A model generated the notes under the pieces. That model ran no database searches. It saw only the letters and a program-made list of their open reading frames with translations, and was not told the origin of the DNA. A stretch of 64,000 nt of DNA from Capitella teleta. Its lineage: Eukaryota > Annelida > Polychaeta > Capitellidae. Below, piece after piece: positions 40,391-52,799 of the stretch (the first letter of the stretch is position 1; each line of letters begins with the position of its first letter). The translations under genes were made by a program, and so were the position numbers. The stretch is taken from contig KB305654.1 of assembly GCA_000328365.1 (NCBI GenBank), positions 95,937-159,936 of the forward strand, given 5' to 3'.

Positions 40391-43300
40391 TTATCGGGAT
40401 GGTATCTTCTCGTGTGATTTCGACTTCGTTGTATCATCAGATTTGTCATCTTCATTTTCCTCGTTATCTTCATCCTCTTTGTCATTTTCATCGTCATTTT
40501 CATCGTCGGGGAATGGTGGTGTTACAAAATCATGCTGTAGCAATTGCTTAGCAGGCGGTCTCTTCAGTTTATCTCTGGAAAATATAACACACTCAGTTGA
40601 TCTGTTGTTTATTTGCAATTAATTATGCTGAATTTCATGATTGGTAACTTTAAAAACACTGGAATTGAAGCATACCTCATCATGCACTGAGAAACAAAGT
40701 CTCGAACACGAATGCGGAAGGATTCTGGGAGAGTGGGCACGGGAAAGTCATCGGAACCGATTGCGTACATTGCGGCGAACGGTTCTCTGTCGCCCCTAGT
40801 GGAAATTATTACGTAATAAGCATTATTTATTCCGAAATAGATTGAATTTACCAAGGAGGTTTCCCGGTCACCAATTCAAATACTGTACAACCAAGACTCC
40901 TGCAACAAGAAATCTCAGTATTATGTATAGGGATTATATACATAGTATGATTTTGAAAAAAAAATAAAAATGAAAAAAAAAAAAAAAAAAAAAAAATAAT
41001 AAAAATATAAAACTATTGCAAAGAGTAGCATTATGAACATAATATATAATTATACATTGGAAATATACCATATATCCGACTTCCGGCCATGCCCCGAATC
41101 ATTGACCACTTCCGGTGCCATCCAATATGGCGTCCCCCGCAATGACTTTTGAAGGTGACTTCCACTGCGACTGAGCCTCAGTGCTAGGCGTTTAGCGCAA
41201 CCGAAGTCTATTAATTTGACTGTTCCGTTTGGCACCAGCATAATATTTGCACTTTTGATATCCCTGTTCAGGTAAAAGAGCACATTATGATCATCTCGAT
41301 ATAGCAGTAAGTGAAGTGCGTTATGATTTGCAAATGAAGTGTGTTATGATTTGCAAATGAAGTGCGTTATGATTTGCAAACTCACCGGTGCACGACGCCG
41401 TTTTCGTGCATGTACGCGATAGCATTGAGCAGCTGGCGAGTGTATCTGGCAGTGACGGGCAGCTCAAGCGGACCGAATCTCTCGATGATTGTGGCCAACG
41501 ATCCTCCAGGAATGAACTCTGTGAAGATGCTGACCGTGTGGTGCTCGTACGTTGACCCCAAGTACCTGTAATCAAAGCATAGGTCAACATCACAAATTCA
41601 CAATTCAAATGATGCCGATTGAGAAGTGTGCAAAGGAATAATCGAATTCCGTTCACAATATTTCAATGAAATGAGATTATCAAAGGTGCTTGCACTCCCA
41701 TAAAACCATGAAGATCGAGTGGCTTAAACCATGCATGTATACTTAATGAATTAATTACAACCCACGTATTCTATAACATAATTATCTTAGGCTCTCGTTG
41801 CTTAGGTCGATCCTGTTGTAATGTCCGTGAAAGCGCACGTTAAATATATAATGTATCAGTTATCAAACGGGTCTAATTGACGCGTACACCTGATTTCGGT
41901 GGCACATGAAATGTAAACGTGTTAATTTACTCTTAGTACCCTGCCTCTCGAAATGTATGTAGAATCGTTCACCGTGTGCCATGACATAATTGTGTAATAG
42001 GATCTCACTTCAGCCAAATAATTCCATTGTCTTGTTCATTCCATGATCTGGTCAAAACTTCGACCTAATTATTGAAGACTTGAATTGTGATGAAACCATA
42101 TTATATATATACCATATTACTAGTATATTCTACAAGACATTCGTATACCTTCATTACTTCCATTCTACGTGATATATCACGGAATCTTTGCATATTATCT
42201 TAAGATGATTTGCAACGTTAGTCGATCTTTAATTGCAGAAATGCCTGTGGCGTAGCATACACACATAATAGGCCTCCATATACGCATAGATTAAATGCAA
42301 TGAATTGTTTATATATATATATATATGCACGTGTAGTCTATTCAAGTAATTATGCATTGGAATAGCCAATACCGGTATATTCTGTATGCCTTCCGTGTGC
42401 ACTAACTTGGAAAAGTCAAGCCCGTCAAAGAATAACATATTTCTACATTTTAATGCCAAAATGAAAACTTTCAGCAATCATTTCTTTGATGTGCAGACAT
42501 CCATTTAGCCCACCCCTTTTGCATACGCAAACGAATCACGACATTGCCACAAGGAACAGACACAGTTAAAACACAACTCACTTTACGATGTTGTCGTGCA
42601 CCAATGACTTTAGCAGAGTGACTTCCTGAAATATTTTCGTGTATTCTTTCTCCGTTTCTTCCACTTCGGTTTCTATTAAGTCGACCTGCTTCACTGCTAT
42701 CAACTCCCCAGTCTTGGTCAGCCCGAGGAACACCTGTAAAATATTCATTTTTAGGGGGGTGAATGGATCGGTTTGTTGGGTTGACTGACGGTGCCAAAGG
42801 TTCCTCGTCCCAATCGATTTCCTTTTTTCCAGAGGATTAGTTCATCTTGTGATGTCGATCGATTTACTGACCTTCCCAGTCTGCTACTTTTGTAGGGCTG
42901 AAGACAAGATAACATAAGATAATAAGACCATTGGGAAGTAGACAAAAGTACATTTTAAAGCATGGTTAAACATAACAATCAGGTCATTGGATGTAGAACC
43001 TTCAAATATACTAATAATGCAGGCTGTAGCTATGTACGTATATATTGCTATAGTACTGTATGACGTAATTATTCACACCCTGCTGTCGCAAAACATTGCT
43101 CTTTATTTGCTTCTGAGACTTGTAAATTGATATCTTCAATGACCCCGCCCCCTCCCTCGTTATTAACACAACATCAAACTGCAACCATAACTGTATTGCT
43201 CAGCAGTTGGACCTTGGATTAGTTCATTAATGTGTTCCCATTTCAACCCAATCAATCGAGTGTTGTAATTGAACCTGTCAAATCACGATTACTGTTAGAG

Positions 43301-44065
43301 AGCTGGGTGTGATTACATTTTATGACGTAATAGGTCATTCGCTTCAGATCACCAGAAAACGACGAAGTAAGAAATCAAATCACTGTGTGATGTGATACGG
43401 GGGTCATTGGCCTGAATGTTAGGACGGATGACCAAACACTGACCAATTGGTGTCGCGGGGTGTTGCGTAAGAGTCCGGGCATTTCTCCAATGGTATCGCC
43501 TAATGAATCGATAGTACTATTATAGTCTAATTCGGAGCCTTCGACTTGAACATCGGCGACCGAGGCTAAGTACAGTTCAGCGCTATCCGGAATATCCTCA
43601 AGAGAATGGCATGAGTTGGAATCCTGTGATGAGCAGTCTGATATGGTGGCACAACTGTCCTGAGACACAGCGGAAACTCGCTTTGGGCTACAGTGCGACT
43701 CCATCGTGACACTGCGGGCAAACTGCACTGTCTTTTGCTGTGACACCGTGGTAGAATTCGAAGATTTGGACGAAAATGAAGGTTTCGACGAGCTCGTTCG
43801 CACAGAGTCGTTCAAGGTCGGAGAGTCCGGATCAGTTGCTTTCGTCGTATCGCCATTCGCGCCAAGCGCGGGTTTGGCCGAGTCTATTGGCTGCAAAAAT
43901 TGATGGATTATGCGATCTGAATCGGATTATCGTATGAGTTATGCAACCTACCTTTGCTTCGGGGTCAAGCATATCGGAGCTGTCTTTGCACATGCCGTAA
44001 GAATTATGCAACTCGTATTTACACGAAGTAGTACAACATGCTGGTGTTGATGATGATGACCCCAT
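40391..44065 (-). CDS. MAP3K19: MAP3K19/YSK4-like MAP kinase kinase kinase (515 aa, complete)
   Basis: STE11-type Ser/Thr kinase expected to activate MAP2Ks. Coding exons: 44065-43952, 43890-43444, 42897-42790, 42733-42582, 41565-41386, 41263-41069, 40899-40852, 40795-40676, 40574-40391; all phases agree. The start MGSSSSTPACC follows an in-frame stop eight codons upstream and predicts N-myristoylation at G2 plus palmitoylation at C10/C11. Residues 39-190 are Ser/Thr-rich and unstructured. Kinase: G-loop GRGTFG (217-222), Lys238, αC Glu260, HRD 333-335, Asn340, DFG 353-355, APE 383-385. The activation segment (KLIDFGCAKRLAL, GTPYWMAPEV, GRKSDIW) is closest to vertebrate MAP3K19 from memory. 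The last 50 residues are Asp/Glu/Asn-rich. The long N-terminal region of the human protein is absent. All catalytic residues are intact. Intron 6 holds an A-rich run (about 40956-40996). Confidence 0.92.
41313..41380 (+). repeat. Three tandem 23-bp repeats at a 5' splice site
   Basis: Units at 41313-41335, 41336-41358 and 41359-41380 (last lacks one base) read GAAGTGYGTTATGATTTGCAAAT. They end exactly where the GTGAG donor of kinase exon 5 begins and fill over half of the 122-nt intron. Each holds the recurrent GCGTTATGA (one as GTGTTATGA) and a palindromic ATTTGCAAAT. Confidence 0.85.
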
Positions 44066-44617
44066 GACCTTGCCAGGAACCAGATGTCAAATATGACTGT
44101 GGAAGAAAAACATCAAAGAAGTATAGAAATTTGGACGTGCAATTACAATCACCGTAGCAATATAACAGCAGCCGCATTGCATGGCTATTATTAACACCGT
44201 GTGTACTCAGCACACACGACTCCACGTACAGGTGGCAGTAAAACCTCTTACTTAAGCAAACCCATGCGTCAATTTTCCAGTGTGAATGACTCTCTTTTAT
44301 GGCATGAATCTTTGTGTAAATCAATAGCTACCACTGAGGTGATTACTCTTCTTATCTATGATCACATAGCGCCAGTTTAAATGCATTTATTATGAAAGAA
44401 CCGTTGTATGATCCTTTGATGACATTGACAGCATTAAGGAATCGTGAAACTGGCACGAATGATCAATTGACAATTGCTCCAATTAAAGATAAATGTCCCA
44501 TTATAGCTCAATGACCAGATCATCATAGCGATTATGCACACCTAAAATTAGATTCAAATAATTATGAGTCTGTAGTATTCAGATTACCTCATACATATTA
44601 CAGTGTTGTTATCTTAC

Positions 44618-44740
44618 CTTCTAATCTGGGCCTGTTGCCAATTAACAGAGCTGCTGGCAACAATACTACCTAAGAAGCGCTGCCTCGTCTGATACAGTCC
44701 CTCAGCACAGAATAATCACCCTCACATAGTATACGCAAGA
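44618..44740 (-). promoter_or_regulatory. Probable 5'UTR exon and promoter of the kinase gene
   Basis: A consensus donor (AGAAG|GTAAGA) follows 44618 on the minus strand. An acceptor (TTTTTCTTCCACAG) at 44096/44097 lies 31 nt before the ATG, giving a 521-nt leader intron. The exon holds inverted TGTTGCCA (44633-44640) and TGGCAACA (44655-44662), half-sites of the RFX type. The transcription start is not visible. Confidence 0.5.
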
Positions 44741-46539
44741 AGCCCCATTTTTCAATTGCCATCAAATAAATTATTCTTGATTGCACAGGATGTTATTTCA
44801 CAAGGAGCTAATACAGGTACTTGAACATGCCATGCTAAGTGCTACAGTGAGATAGCAGTAATCGACCGATTAAACGCGTTCCTTTAATACAAAGTGAAAC
44901 GGTTAAGAATACTGTATAGCGAGAGATGTCCTTCTATAATCAGTATAATGCGTTTTTAGTAAGTTTGTTCGGAAACTTTTGCAACCTTTGTTTTAACGTC
45001 TCCTATAATGAGTACACTTTAATATAAAGCCTGGCAAACCATGACTCATAATTATGAAGGTGTATGCAGTAACTGTGTATGTATTGCTCGTAATTAATCA
45101 TACTAGATGTGTTGCACTTTGTATGGTGATCCGCGCGATAGACTTTCGACTTCCATATTAAGCACGTACTATACATGATTAATTGCGATCTGCTTGGTGA
45201 TCTTGCTAATTTGACATGCCTTCACATTGTTCATATAATAATAATGATTATCAATATTATTAATGATCAATAATAACAATTTATTCGTTTTGTAAAACAC
45301 AAAACAAATGCACCTTACATACCAGTGCTTCTACATATACTCCCAGGTCACGATTGAAACACTCTTAACTGAATGACCTTGAACGCTTATTCACATTTTT
45401 CCTAAATTCATATATTTTATTAATGTATAATATCATGGCCAACTATAAGCCCTGGGAAAGACACTATTACGCAGCCATCACCACCCAACACACGCTGCCA
45501 AATAGACCTGCGTTGTGACTGAGGAGACTGATGTTATATCTCAAGTACTCACTTATTTTCCAATCGTTTAGTTGCTGTGGTAGCGAACAGACTTTGGAGG
45601 CATCATGTGCTGCGTTGGCTTTCACTAAATCAGGATCCAAGGGCCACGATGTTCACAATGTTTCAGCTCTTCTCTGCCTTTGTAAAACTATCCAGAAATG
45701 ATCAGAACTCCATTGCTGTTAGTAAATAGCGTATCAATATGGTCAACATCGGACAATAAGTGTAGTTACAAGCCCGATGTTGCCCTATACGACGTATATG
45801 CTTCAAACGTCCAAAGCAAGTTATATTTACGTGTTTATATTTAAAGCTCGCTAAGAGTACTTCATGAATATTCATGACTATGTCTGGCTGCAGAAATACT
45901 TGCCTCACGTTAACCGCACGAAAAATATGCTAAGAGAACTAGAGGCGGGATAAAAATCGATAAATGTTGCCTCACGATGTGCGATGTAAGTATGTGTGTT
46001 GGCTGACAAGTTCTGCGATGTGACATTCGGACAGGATTATGATAAATATAACATCAATTAGCCATATTGATCTGTATCAGTGCTTATAGGAAACCAGCAA
46101 TAGACATGAGATTTTATAGATAGCAATCAGTAGGAAGTAGCAGTCAATATACGTGCGTTATGAATTATGACTCACTTGTAACTGTAACAACATTAAACTG
46201 AACTCAAAAAGATTGTGCCTATACCCAACAAAAGAAGTTAAACACCACTCTTATAATATAATATATAATTATTGTGACTTATATCTTAGGTGCAAAAGAA
46301 ATGCATCTCTTTGGATATGCTATCACCGCATTCCGGATATGTATTGCATGGACACGAATTTTCGTGTGAATCCAGTTAGACCATTTGCACGCAAATTTCC
46401 GAAATTTCAAAGAAAACAAATGGAAATAACCCGGTTTTATTTCAGGAACAATTGACAAGCGGTCAAAATCGAAATGTTCGATTTACATGGTCAGATATTC
46501 CCTGTCCTCTGTCAATAACACAAGACAATTATTTTTTTC

Positions 46540-47170
46540 CGTCAGATTTCTCCATGAGACTCTCAACTTTGCCATGTGGGATGTTGTTACAGCCTTGAAT
46601 CAGCTCTCTGCTATTGTGGGGAGACGGGAGCCGGTTAGGAATTACTGACTTCAGTTTATCCCATAAATGTTCTTTTGGGGACAAATTGGGAGATGTGCCA
46701 ACCATCACCATGTCGTGAGTTCATTTTCCTCCTTCAAGAAGTCTGCGATGACCATACAAAGGTATGGGTGAGCATTATTTCGCTGTAATTGTCGGATCTC
46801 CGGATATTCGTAACCCGAATTTGGGATCTTTTATGGGGATCTGAGCCCCTATCTCCCCTACCTGAGCCGATATCAAAATTTTCGTTGCAGATATTGGTCG
46901 GTCGCATTCCTTCCCTGTCGCACATTCAGTAAACATGGCTGTCTTAAACCAGTCCTAGCCCTGAGCTTGCCGGATGGGTCAGTTTTGTCGGTTTGCTGTC
47001 ACTCTTAGACATTCAGAACAGGGTCAATCCATGGTAGACCTGTTTGCTTGATGACGCATTTGTTGAGTTGTTGATACAATGTATCCGATTTGGCGTTTTC
47101 TGATTTTTGGATCAACTCCAGAGGGTTTCTGGATACTACCTTTCAGTAGGTCGGCAGCCTTCCCAGAGTG
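46540..47170 (-). mobile_element. Degraded Tc1-type transposase
   Basis: A minus-strand relic of a Tc1/mariner-family DNA transposon. Frames near 46740-46800 read RNNAHPYLCMVIADFLKEEN, matching the family block D-N-A-x-x-H...DFL. Next comes SPNLSPKEHLWDKLKSVI at 46640-46700, matching the block ending in DLNPIEHLWDELKR, which carries the last acidic catalytic residue; here SPNLSPKE replaces DLNPIE. Frameshifts and stops separate the blocks, so it is dead. The N-terminal DNA-binding part was not recognised. A 19-bp inverted repeat (47184-47202 with 47248-47266) lies at its 5' side. Confidence 0.65.
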
Positions 47171-47183
47171 CAAATTTTTCTAA

Positions 47184-47266
47184 AGTCTGATTGCTTTTGA
47201 GTGATAGACACTGAAATTTACTGGAACGATACTCAAAGGAGCGCTTTACTCAAAAGCAATCAGACT
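47184..47266. repeat. 19-bp perfect inverted repeat beside the transposase relic
   Basis: AGTCTGATTGCTTTTGAGT and its exact inverse, 45 nt apart. Its place at the 5' edge of the Tc1 relic suggests a terminal-repeat remnant or a separate small foldback insertion. Confidence 0.6.
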
Positions 47267-48899
47267 ATTGAAAAATTTGTTGTCATGGGTGTACTCGAAA
47301 TAATGTTCATCGGGATTCACGGATTGGCTGAGCAAGAAAATCAGTTTTTAATTGCGAATCGTTTGAAAATGAAGAGTATGGATTTGTGCACCGGGTAGAA
47401 TATTCTTAAACCCAAACATGGATTAATCAATTATTACCTCAATTATAGATCGTTGCGTTTCTTTTGCACCTAAGTATACATTGAGGTATACCTATCTCGA
47501 TATTTACTTGATACTAATTGGCATCAAATGAAAGAGGAACATGACATGATATCTTGAAAGTTCGCGATGAAATATTTCTTTATTTAACAGTGAATATTTC
47601 ATGCCTGGATTTACGAGTGCATGTCTAACGAGGCAGGTTTGTGTCCTTATTGTTCTCCACTTGGCACGTATTTCCAGCCGTCAGGTCACCCAAAATTGCA
47701 ACAGCTGAGAGACTGACATGAGCAAATTGTAAATTTAGTCGAGTGTTCGAGGTCAAGGAGACCTCACCTGACCCCCACATCCCTATCCGGAAAGATCCCT
47801 TCATTAATGACCGAGTTCACTCTGATTCACAAACTGTCAAAGAAGGAAAGTACAGATCATTCCATGATGCACATCTTTTATCCGTGCTTCCCATCAGTCT
47901 ATGGATCTGAGTCCAGAAGGATTGCTTTTTTTTTCATCCCCTTTAGCTGCTCTTGAATACAAACGGGAGGCCGTTCTTTCTCGGGGGAAACCAGGTTTCT
48001 TCTTCCCAATATGCAGTCGCGCAACACTGCAATGATAAATAAGAAGAGGACCAACATACCCCACTCGCGATAGTTCGCTGAAGATATGCTATGTAATTCA
48101 TCTTATCCGTTTAAAGTGGTGATGAGGAGTCGGGAAATAAAGGCAGGTTTCCACACTCCCTCGACATCAACGGCCGACATACGAATGCACTGATCGGATA
48201 TCTATCGGAATCTGACGCAAGTTCACGGAACATTTAGAATCCCTCGTCTTCATTCATTGTGTGTGTATGTGTGTGGCCATTTCAAATTCAGATGCCTTCT
48301 AGTCTTCTTGCCAAATTCGTTTCAGAGTGACCTCTATAGATGGCCCACAGGCAGCTGTCTAGAGTTCTGGCAAATTTCTGACATATCACCATGGTAGGCA
48401 CCACACACCCCTTTTGACTTAGGTCTCTCTCTCTTTTAGTATTACCAAAGATACTCCATTTAGGAGTCCATAGAATGGCCCGACAACATCCGCGATTGGA
48501 CAGAGGGAGGGACTCCCTAATTGACTCTCTTTGACCTTGTGTTTGCATATAGTGCATGTGCTCTTTTGTGTTTGGTGTTTTGCATCACCAATTGGAGCAC
48601 TCCTCTTCTGACCGATGGAGAATTTCATCGCTTCAAAAGCCTAATTATTATCCAACACTAATCCCAAAAGATTTAACCAATGCAGGCAGCCTTCGATCCT
48701 TGGTGACCAAAACACACAAAAGAACGTACCACCGGTTGCCGTAACAAAGATAAGTCAACGAATGAGCGGAAAAAAGTCATACAAGGAAATTGATCGCCAA
48801 AAAAAACGGCATCAAAACTTGATCTTTTCAAAGAAAAAAATAACCCATGTCAGTGAGTGAGGACTTTTAAGTCGAGTTCATGATACTGCTCATTTCAAG

Positions 48900-48926
48900 A
48901 AAAAAAAAAAAAAAAAAAAAAAAAAA
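48900..48926 (+). repeat. A27 homopolymer
   Basis: Twenty-seven A preceded by A-rich bases. It could be the tail of a retroposed sequence, but no source was recognised in the upstream 300 bp. Confidence 0.75.
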
Positions 48927-49762
48927 GCCCATAGTAAGCGAAATAAATATTGTAATGAATCCATAGCTGAGTACTCCAAGGAACCAAATTTAATGGATCA
49001 GATCCAACGCTATAGATTTTGAGAATTTGTTGATTTATATTTCATTTTCCATCTTGACACAAGCATACGGAATGTGTCTGAAGCACAAACAGAAGGAAAT
49101 CTAAGAGCATATTCTATTCTGTGTGCTAAGGTGAACTTCCGCATTGAGTTGAGCAGGGTAAACCTTGTGCAACGAATCTTTGTCTATTAGAGATATAATT
49201 AATATACCGAATCTCTTGCATGCAGGTGGCTGGGGAGGCACATTCGAGGAAGCAATCCGGGATTGACTATGGGGTTAATTAAAGATGCCAAGATGTGGTG
49301 TAGGCACAGAGTATTGGGTCAACAGTATAAGCCATTGCAATAGATCCTGGATCTTTACTCTGAGCTCGTAATCTCCCTTCAGACTCTTTGCAGGAGATCT
49401 TCCTAATACATGCACATTAATTTTTCTTTTCAATCATCCGACATTACGTCTTTTGATGTACACTTTTTCGTGAAATAACAGGTAGACTTTGTAAAAAAAA
49501 TATTACCCACAACGAACGAGATCATTTTTCATTTTATAGGCTGAACATTTAGTTTTCTATTTTGGACGTAATAATGCCAGCGCGGCCTTTGTTTTCATCC
49601 TGAATTCAACAGGTTATCGCGCTAATCTGAAGTAGAAATAATTTGATAGTATTCATTAGCCTTTGAATACTGGATACAGCTATATGCAATTTGTGCCATA
49701 AATTTAGACATTAGCTTTTGTATGCACAGAGAATCGACAAAAAGCGGTCCCTGCGTGTCGTC

Positions 49763-49776
49763 GTTGTCATGGCAAC
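49763..49776. promoter_or_regulatory. RFX X-box-like site
   Basis: GTTGTCATGGCAAC, one base from a perfect X-box palindrome, in gene-poor DNA upstream of the kinase gene. Confidence 0.4.
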
Positions 49777-51064
49777 CCTGTCATCCGCTCTCGCGATATT
49801 GCTCCATTAATAGAGTATCTTTGATCGCAGATTCCAGTTTTTCGCAAAACGCTCAAATTTTGCACACATTAATTATCTTTTTGCAAATTTAGGCTCGGTT
49901 TTATCTTTTCTGTATTTTTATTCAGATTATAGTATGAATTTTACGTCGGATAGACGTGTATTTCATAATTCGTGTGAAACTGCCAGTCGCTCGCTCACTA
50001 AGGCGAAACGCTATGACAATTTTTTCACAATGGGGAGATAGGCCGATGTCTCATCTTATTTGTAATACAAGCTAATATCAATGTCTATATTTTTCTTTGC
50101 GTCCTTATCATAATCTGCGCTGAATTAACTTCCGCCTCTCCAACCTTGGTTCGAAACCAAATCCTTCTCACTGGATGCGGATGAGGGCACATCTACCTGT
50201 TCTATTCACCTCTTTGGCAGCTGCTTTCCTCCTCAGACCTCTTTATTCGGTTACAATCCGGAAAACCAACAAATTGATCACGCATTACTCAACGAGGGGC
50301 CATTACCTCTGCGTAATATGCTAAGCTCAAAGAACTTTTGTTTCGTCTTTAATGTATCTTTTACTGGTTGTACGTGTACTTCAGCTGGGGCATTATTTTC
50401 CTTTATGGCGAGGCGGCCGTGTCTGATCTCACGCTGGATGATGCTGGAGTCTGCTTGTTGCATTGTCGTAATGGCCAATCATATCTTAATGCCAACCCTG
50501 AATCGGTCATAATTTCATCAGTCTTTCTCTACGCGTCATTGTCAAGCATATCAGTTATTATCAGCCCATAGAGTTACAAAGAAAATCAAAGCTTTTCTAT
50601 AATAATTAATAATTATAAGTCTATAATAATATCGGTATAGTGTTTATTCAATAAGGAAATATATAGGGAAACTAAAAAAAAATCAGTGAAGCGATGATGA
50701 ATCTAGATTGGAGAAATAATTTATCTGAAACCCTCACTCAAATACGATTTCGTTAAATTTCCGTGAACCAACTTCTTTTGGGCCGAAATTGCCTCTAAGA
50801 ATATGCGCATGGCAGCAGATAACAGTCAGTGGAAGTGGGCGAAAGGCTTCCTTGATTTTTTATAGGATTTCTTTTACTTCATCTTTTGTTCCACGTTCAT
50901 TCATGGGAATGAAGATCAAGACTCGTTGGGAGATCCATTCCGGCGAGCGACGTGCGAGGCAACTGTGCTCATTAAGAAATACGCCCCATAGTGCCCTCCT
51001 TACTGCTGCCAAGTTATCAACACACCACTGGTTGCCCACAATTTGATTTAAAGTTAGAGAAATA

Positions 51065-51083
51065 TACAGGGTGATTCAAAAGT
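51065..51083 (+). mobile_element. Mariner-type terminal repeat
   Basis: TACAGGGTGATTCAAAAGT closely resembles the outer end of many mariner elements, with the TA target dinucleotide in place. No opposite end or transposase was seen, so this is a fragment or a diverged element. Confidence 0.5.
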
Positions 51084-52244
51084 ATATTTTCAAGTAATGG
51101 CGATTTCTCAACCTTGCGTAAATTGTCACAGAATTTTCTCAGAAACCATGCACCCCAATATAATTATCATTTATAGTTGCAGTAGACTCTTATAACATTA
51201 ATTAGGGCTGCAAACAAACAGGCGTGCAACTTCAAATCAAACCCTTTCTGCAATACTCTTATATTAGTATTTAGTAAAAATCCACAAATTCTTTCACGAG
51301 AAGAAAATGAGCCACGGGAGTTATTTACCACAGTGGGTCTTCACATTAGTGTCATTATGTGATCTCCCCTCTGTATGCTCTTTGGAGCCTAGAGTGTAAA
51401 ATTGTATTTGTTTATGTTAGCAATCTCACATTGCATGCTAATGTGACCAATGCATGCATGCATTATGTAGTAATATTTACTATAATGTATATTTATCATC
51501 AGCGGAGATCTGAGATCACCGCTGACGAATAAGCAACCATATATGTACGTATAACTATTCCTGGAATATGCAATGTATATACAGTATCAGCTTTGAAATG
51601 CAACCCACAATCATAGACAGTGATTATCGCGATTTTCTTTCATCTTCGCTGGAAGTGCAGCTATTTGAGCGAGGTTTTCCCGAGAAAAGTGGCTACTATA
51701 TGTGACGCAAGCATCGTGCGAAGGCCACGTGGATTGCTCTCGCTCGCTTGGCGCCTATTCACAATGATCAAAGTGGCGATGTTGCCCTCCGAAGGGAATC
51801 GATGCTGCCCTATAGGGCGCTGTGTTTATGGCCCATGATCAAAACGGGAGAAAATACTGCAACGGGGCAACACCCCTGGTCATTCAAAACCAACACAAGA
51901 GGAAGAAGATAATGATTGCGAGCGATCAGTTTCATTGGATACACTCATAATTGGACAGAATATTACGGAAAAAATAGACACGTAAATTGGCTTCCAAGCA
52001 TTCAGTGATAGGGTTACATAGATGTGTATAGTTCTGCTTATAATTGTCATATATTTTTCACCCTTTTGTACATACCGACAGATAACGCGCGCTTGCACAT
52101 GTATGTTTGACGTTAAGCCAACTGACTGATTTACAAGCTGTGACCAAGCAAGAATTTGCACACAGAATCTGACCAATCGCAACGACGGGTCACGTGCTTA
52201 TACCCACAGGGGACAACACTCCTCATTTCAAGTCAAAACAACAA

Positions 52245-52274
52245 CATGCACACAAATGCACACAAATGCACACA
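52245..52274 (+). repeat. ATGCACACAA tandem repeat
   Basis: Three copies of a 10-bp unit ending in CACACAG, which could also serve as a 3' splice site for the open frame that follows (52275-52496). Confidence 0.7.
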
Positions 52275-52769
52275 GCAAGAACCCCGCATCAGCATTCGAT
52301 GCATACTTGTGATCTTGAAGGCTTTGTTCGACACTTCAAAAGAGAATTGTTTGGCAGAAGAAAAAGGGAAAAGTCTTTGACTGAAAAGGAAATATACTTG
52401 GGTGGTGTTCTTTGGAAGCTATCCCTGGGAGAGAAAGCGAGGGTTTTGCAACAGTGGGCGTTCATCGTGAATACACGATGGACTCCCAAGGCCTGACTCG
52501 GAGAGATTGTAACCCATTAAATGGACAGCGATTACGCCCCGAGACTCTCGTAATGCCAGTCGGCTGTCTAGCACGAACAATTGATAATTTGAGCTTTGCA
52601 TACCTGTGGAATAATCGATATGAGTTATCATTAACAAGCATGAGTCCACAATGGCAGAGAATTAACTGCCGTTGTAGTATTCTTACTGGGCACCCCATGC
52701 GCACGTTGTTTCATGGCGAGCCTCGTTCAATAGAACAGCAATACTTGGTTTCCATAAGATCATTTTTAT

Positions 52770-52799
52770 CAAAGAGCTTATGTAAGCATAAGCTCTTTG
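52770..52799. repeat. Perfect 13-bp hairpin
   Basis: CAAAGAGCTTATG and CATAAGCTCTTTG with a TAAG loop, flanked by T-rich sequence. It is outside any assigned gene. Confidence 0.7.

Noticed and set aside
41040-41380. CRISPR-like array in the kinase intron
   Set aside because: Only three head-to-tail 23-bp units without spacers, in a eukaryotic intron: a simple tandem repeat.
52289-52489. Minus-strand frame opposite the HMG-like reading
   Set aside because: It is a shadow of the plus-strand frame, rich in Phe and Ser from reversed Lys and Glu codons.
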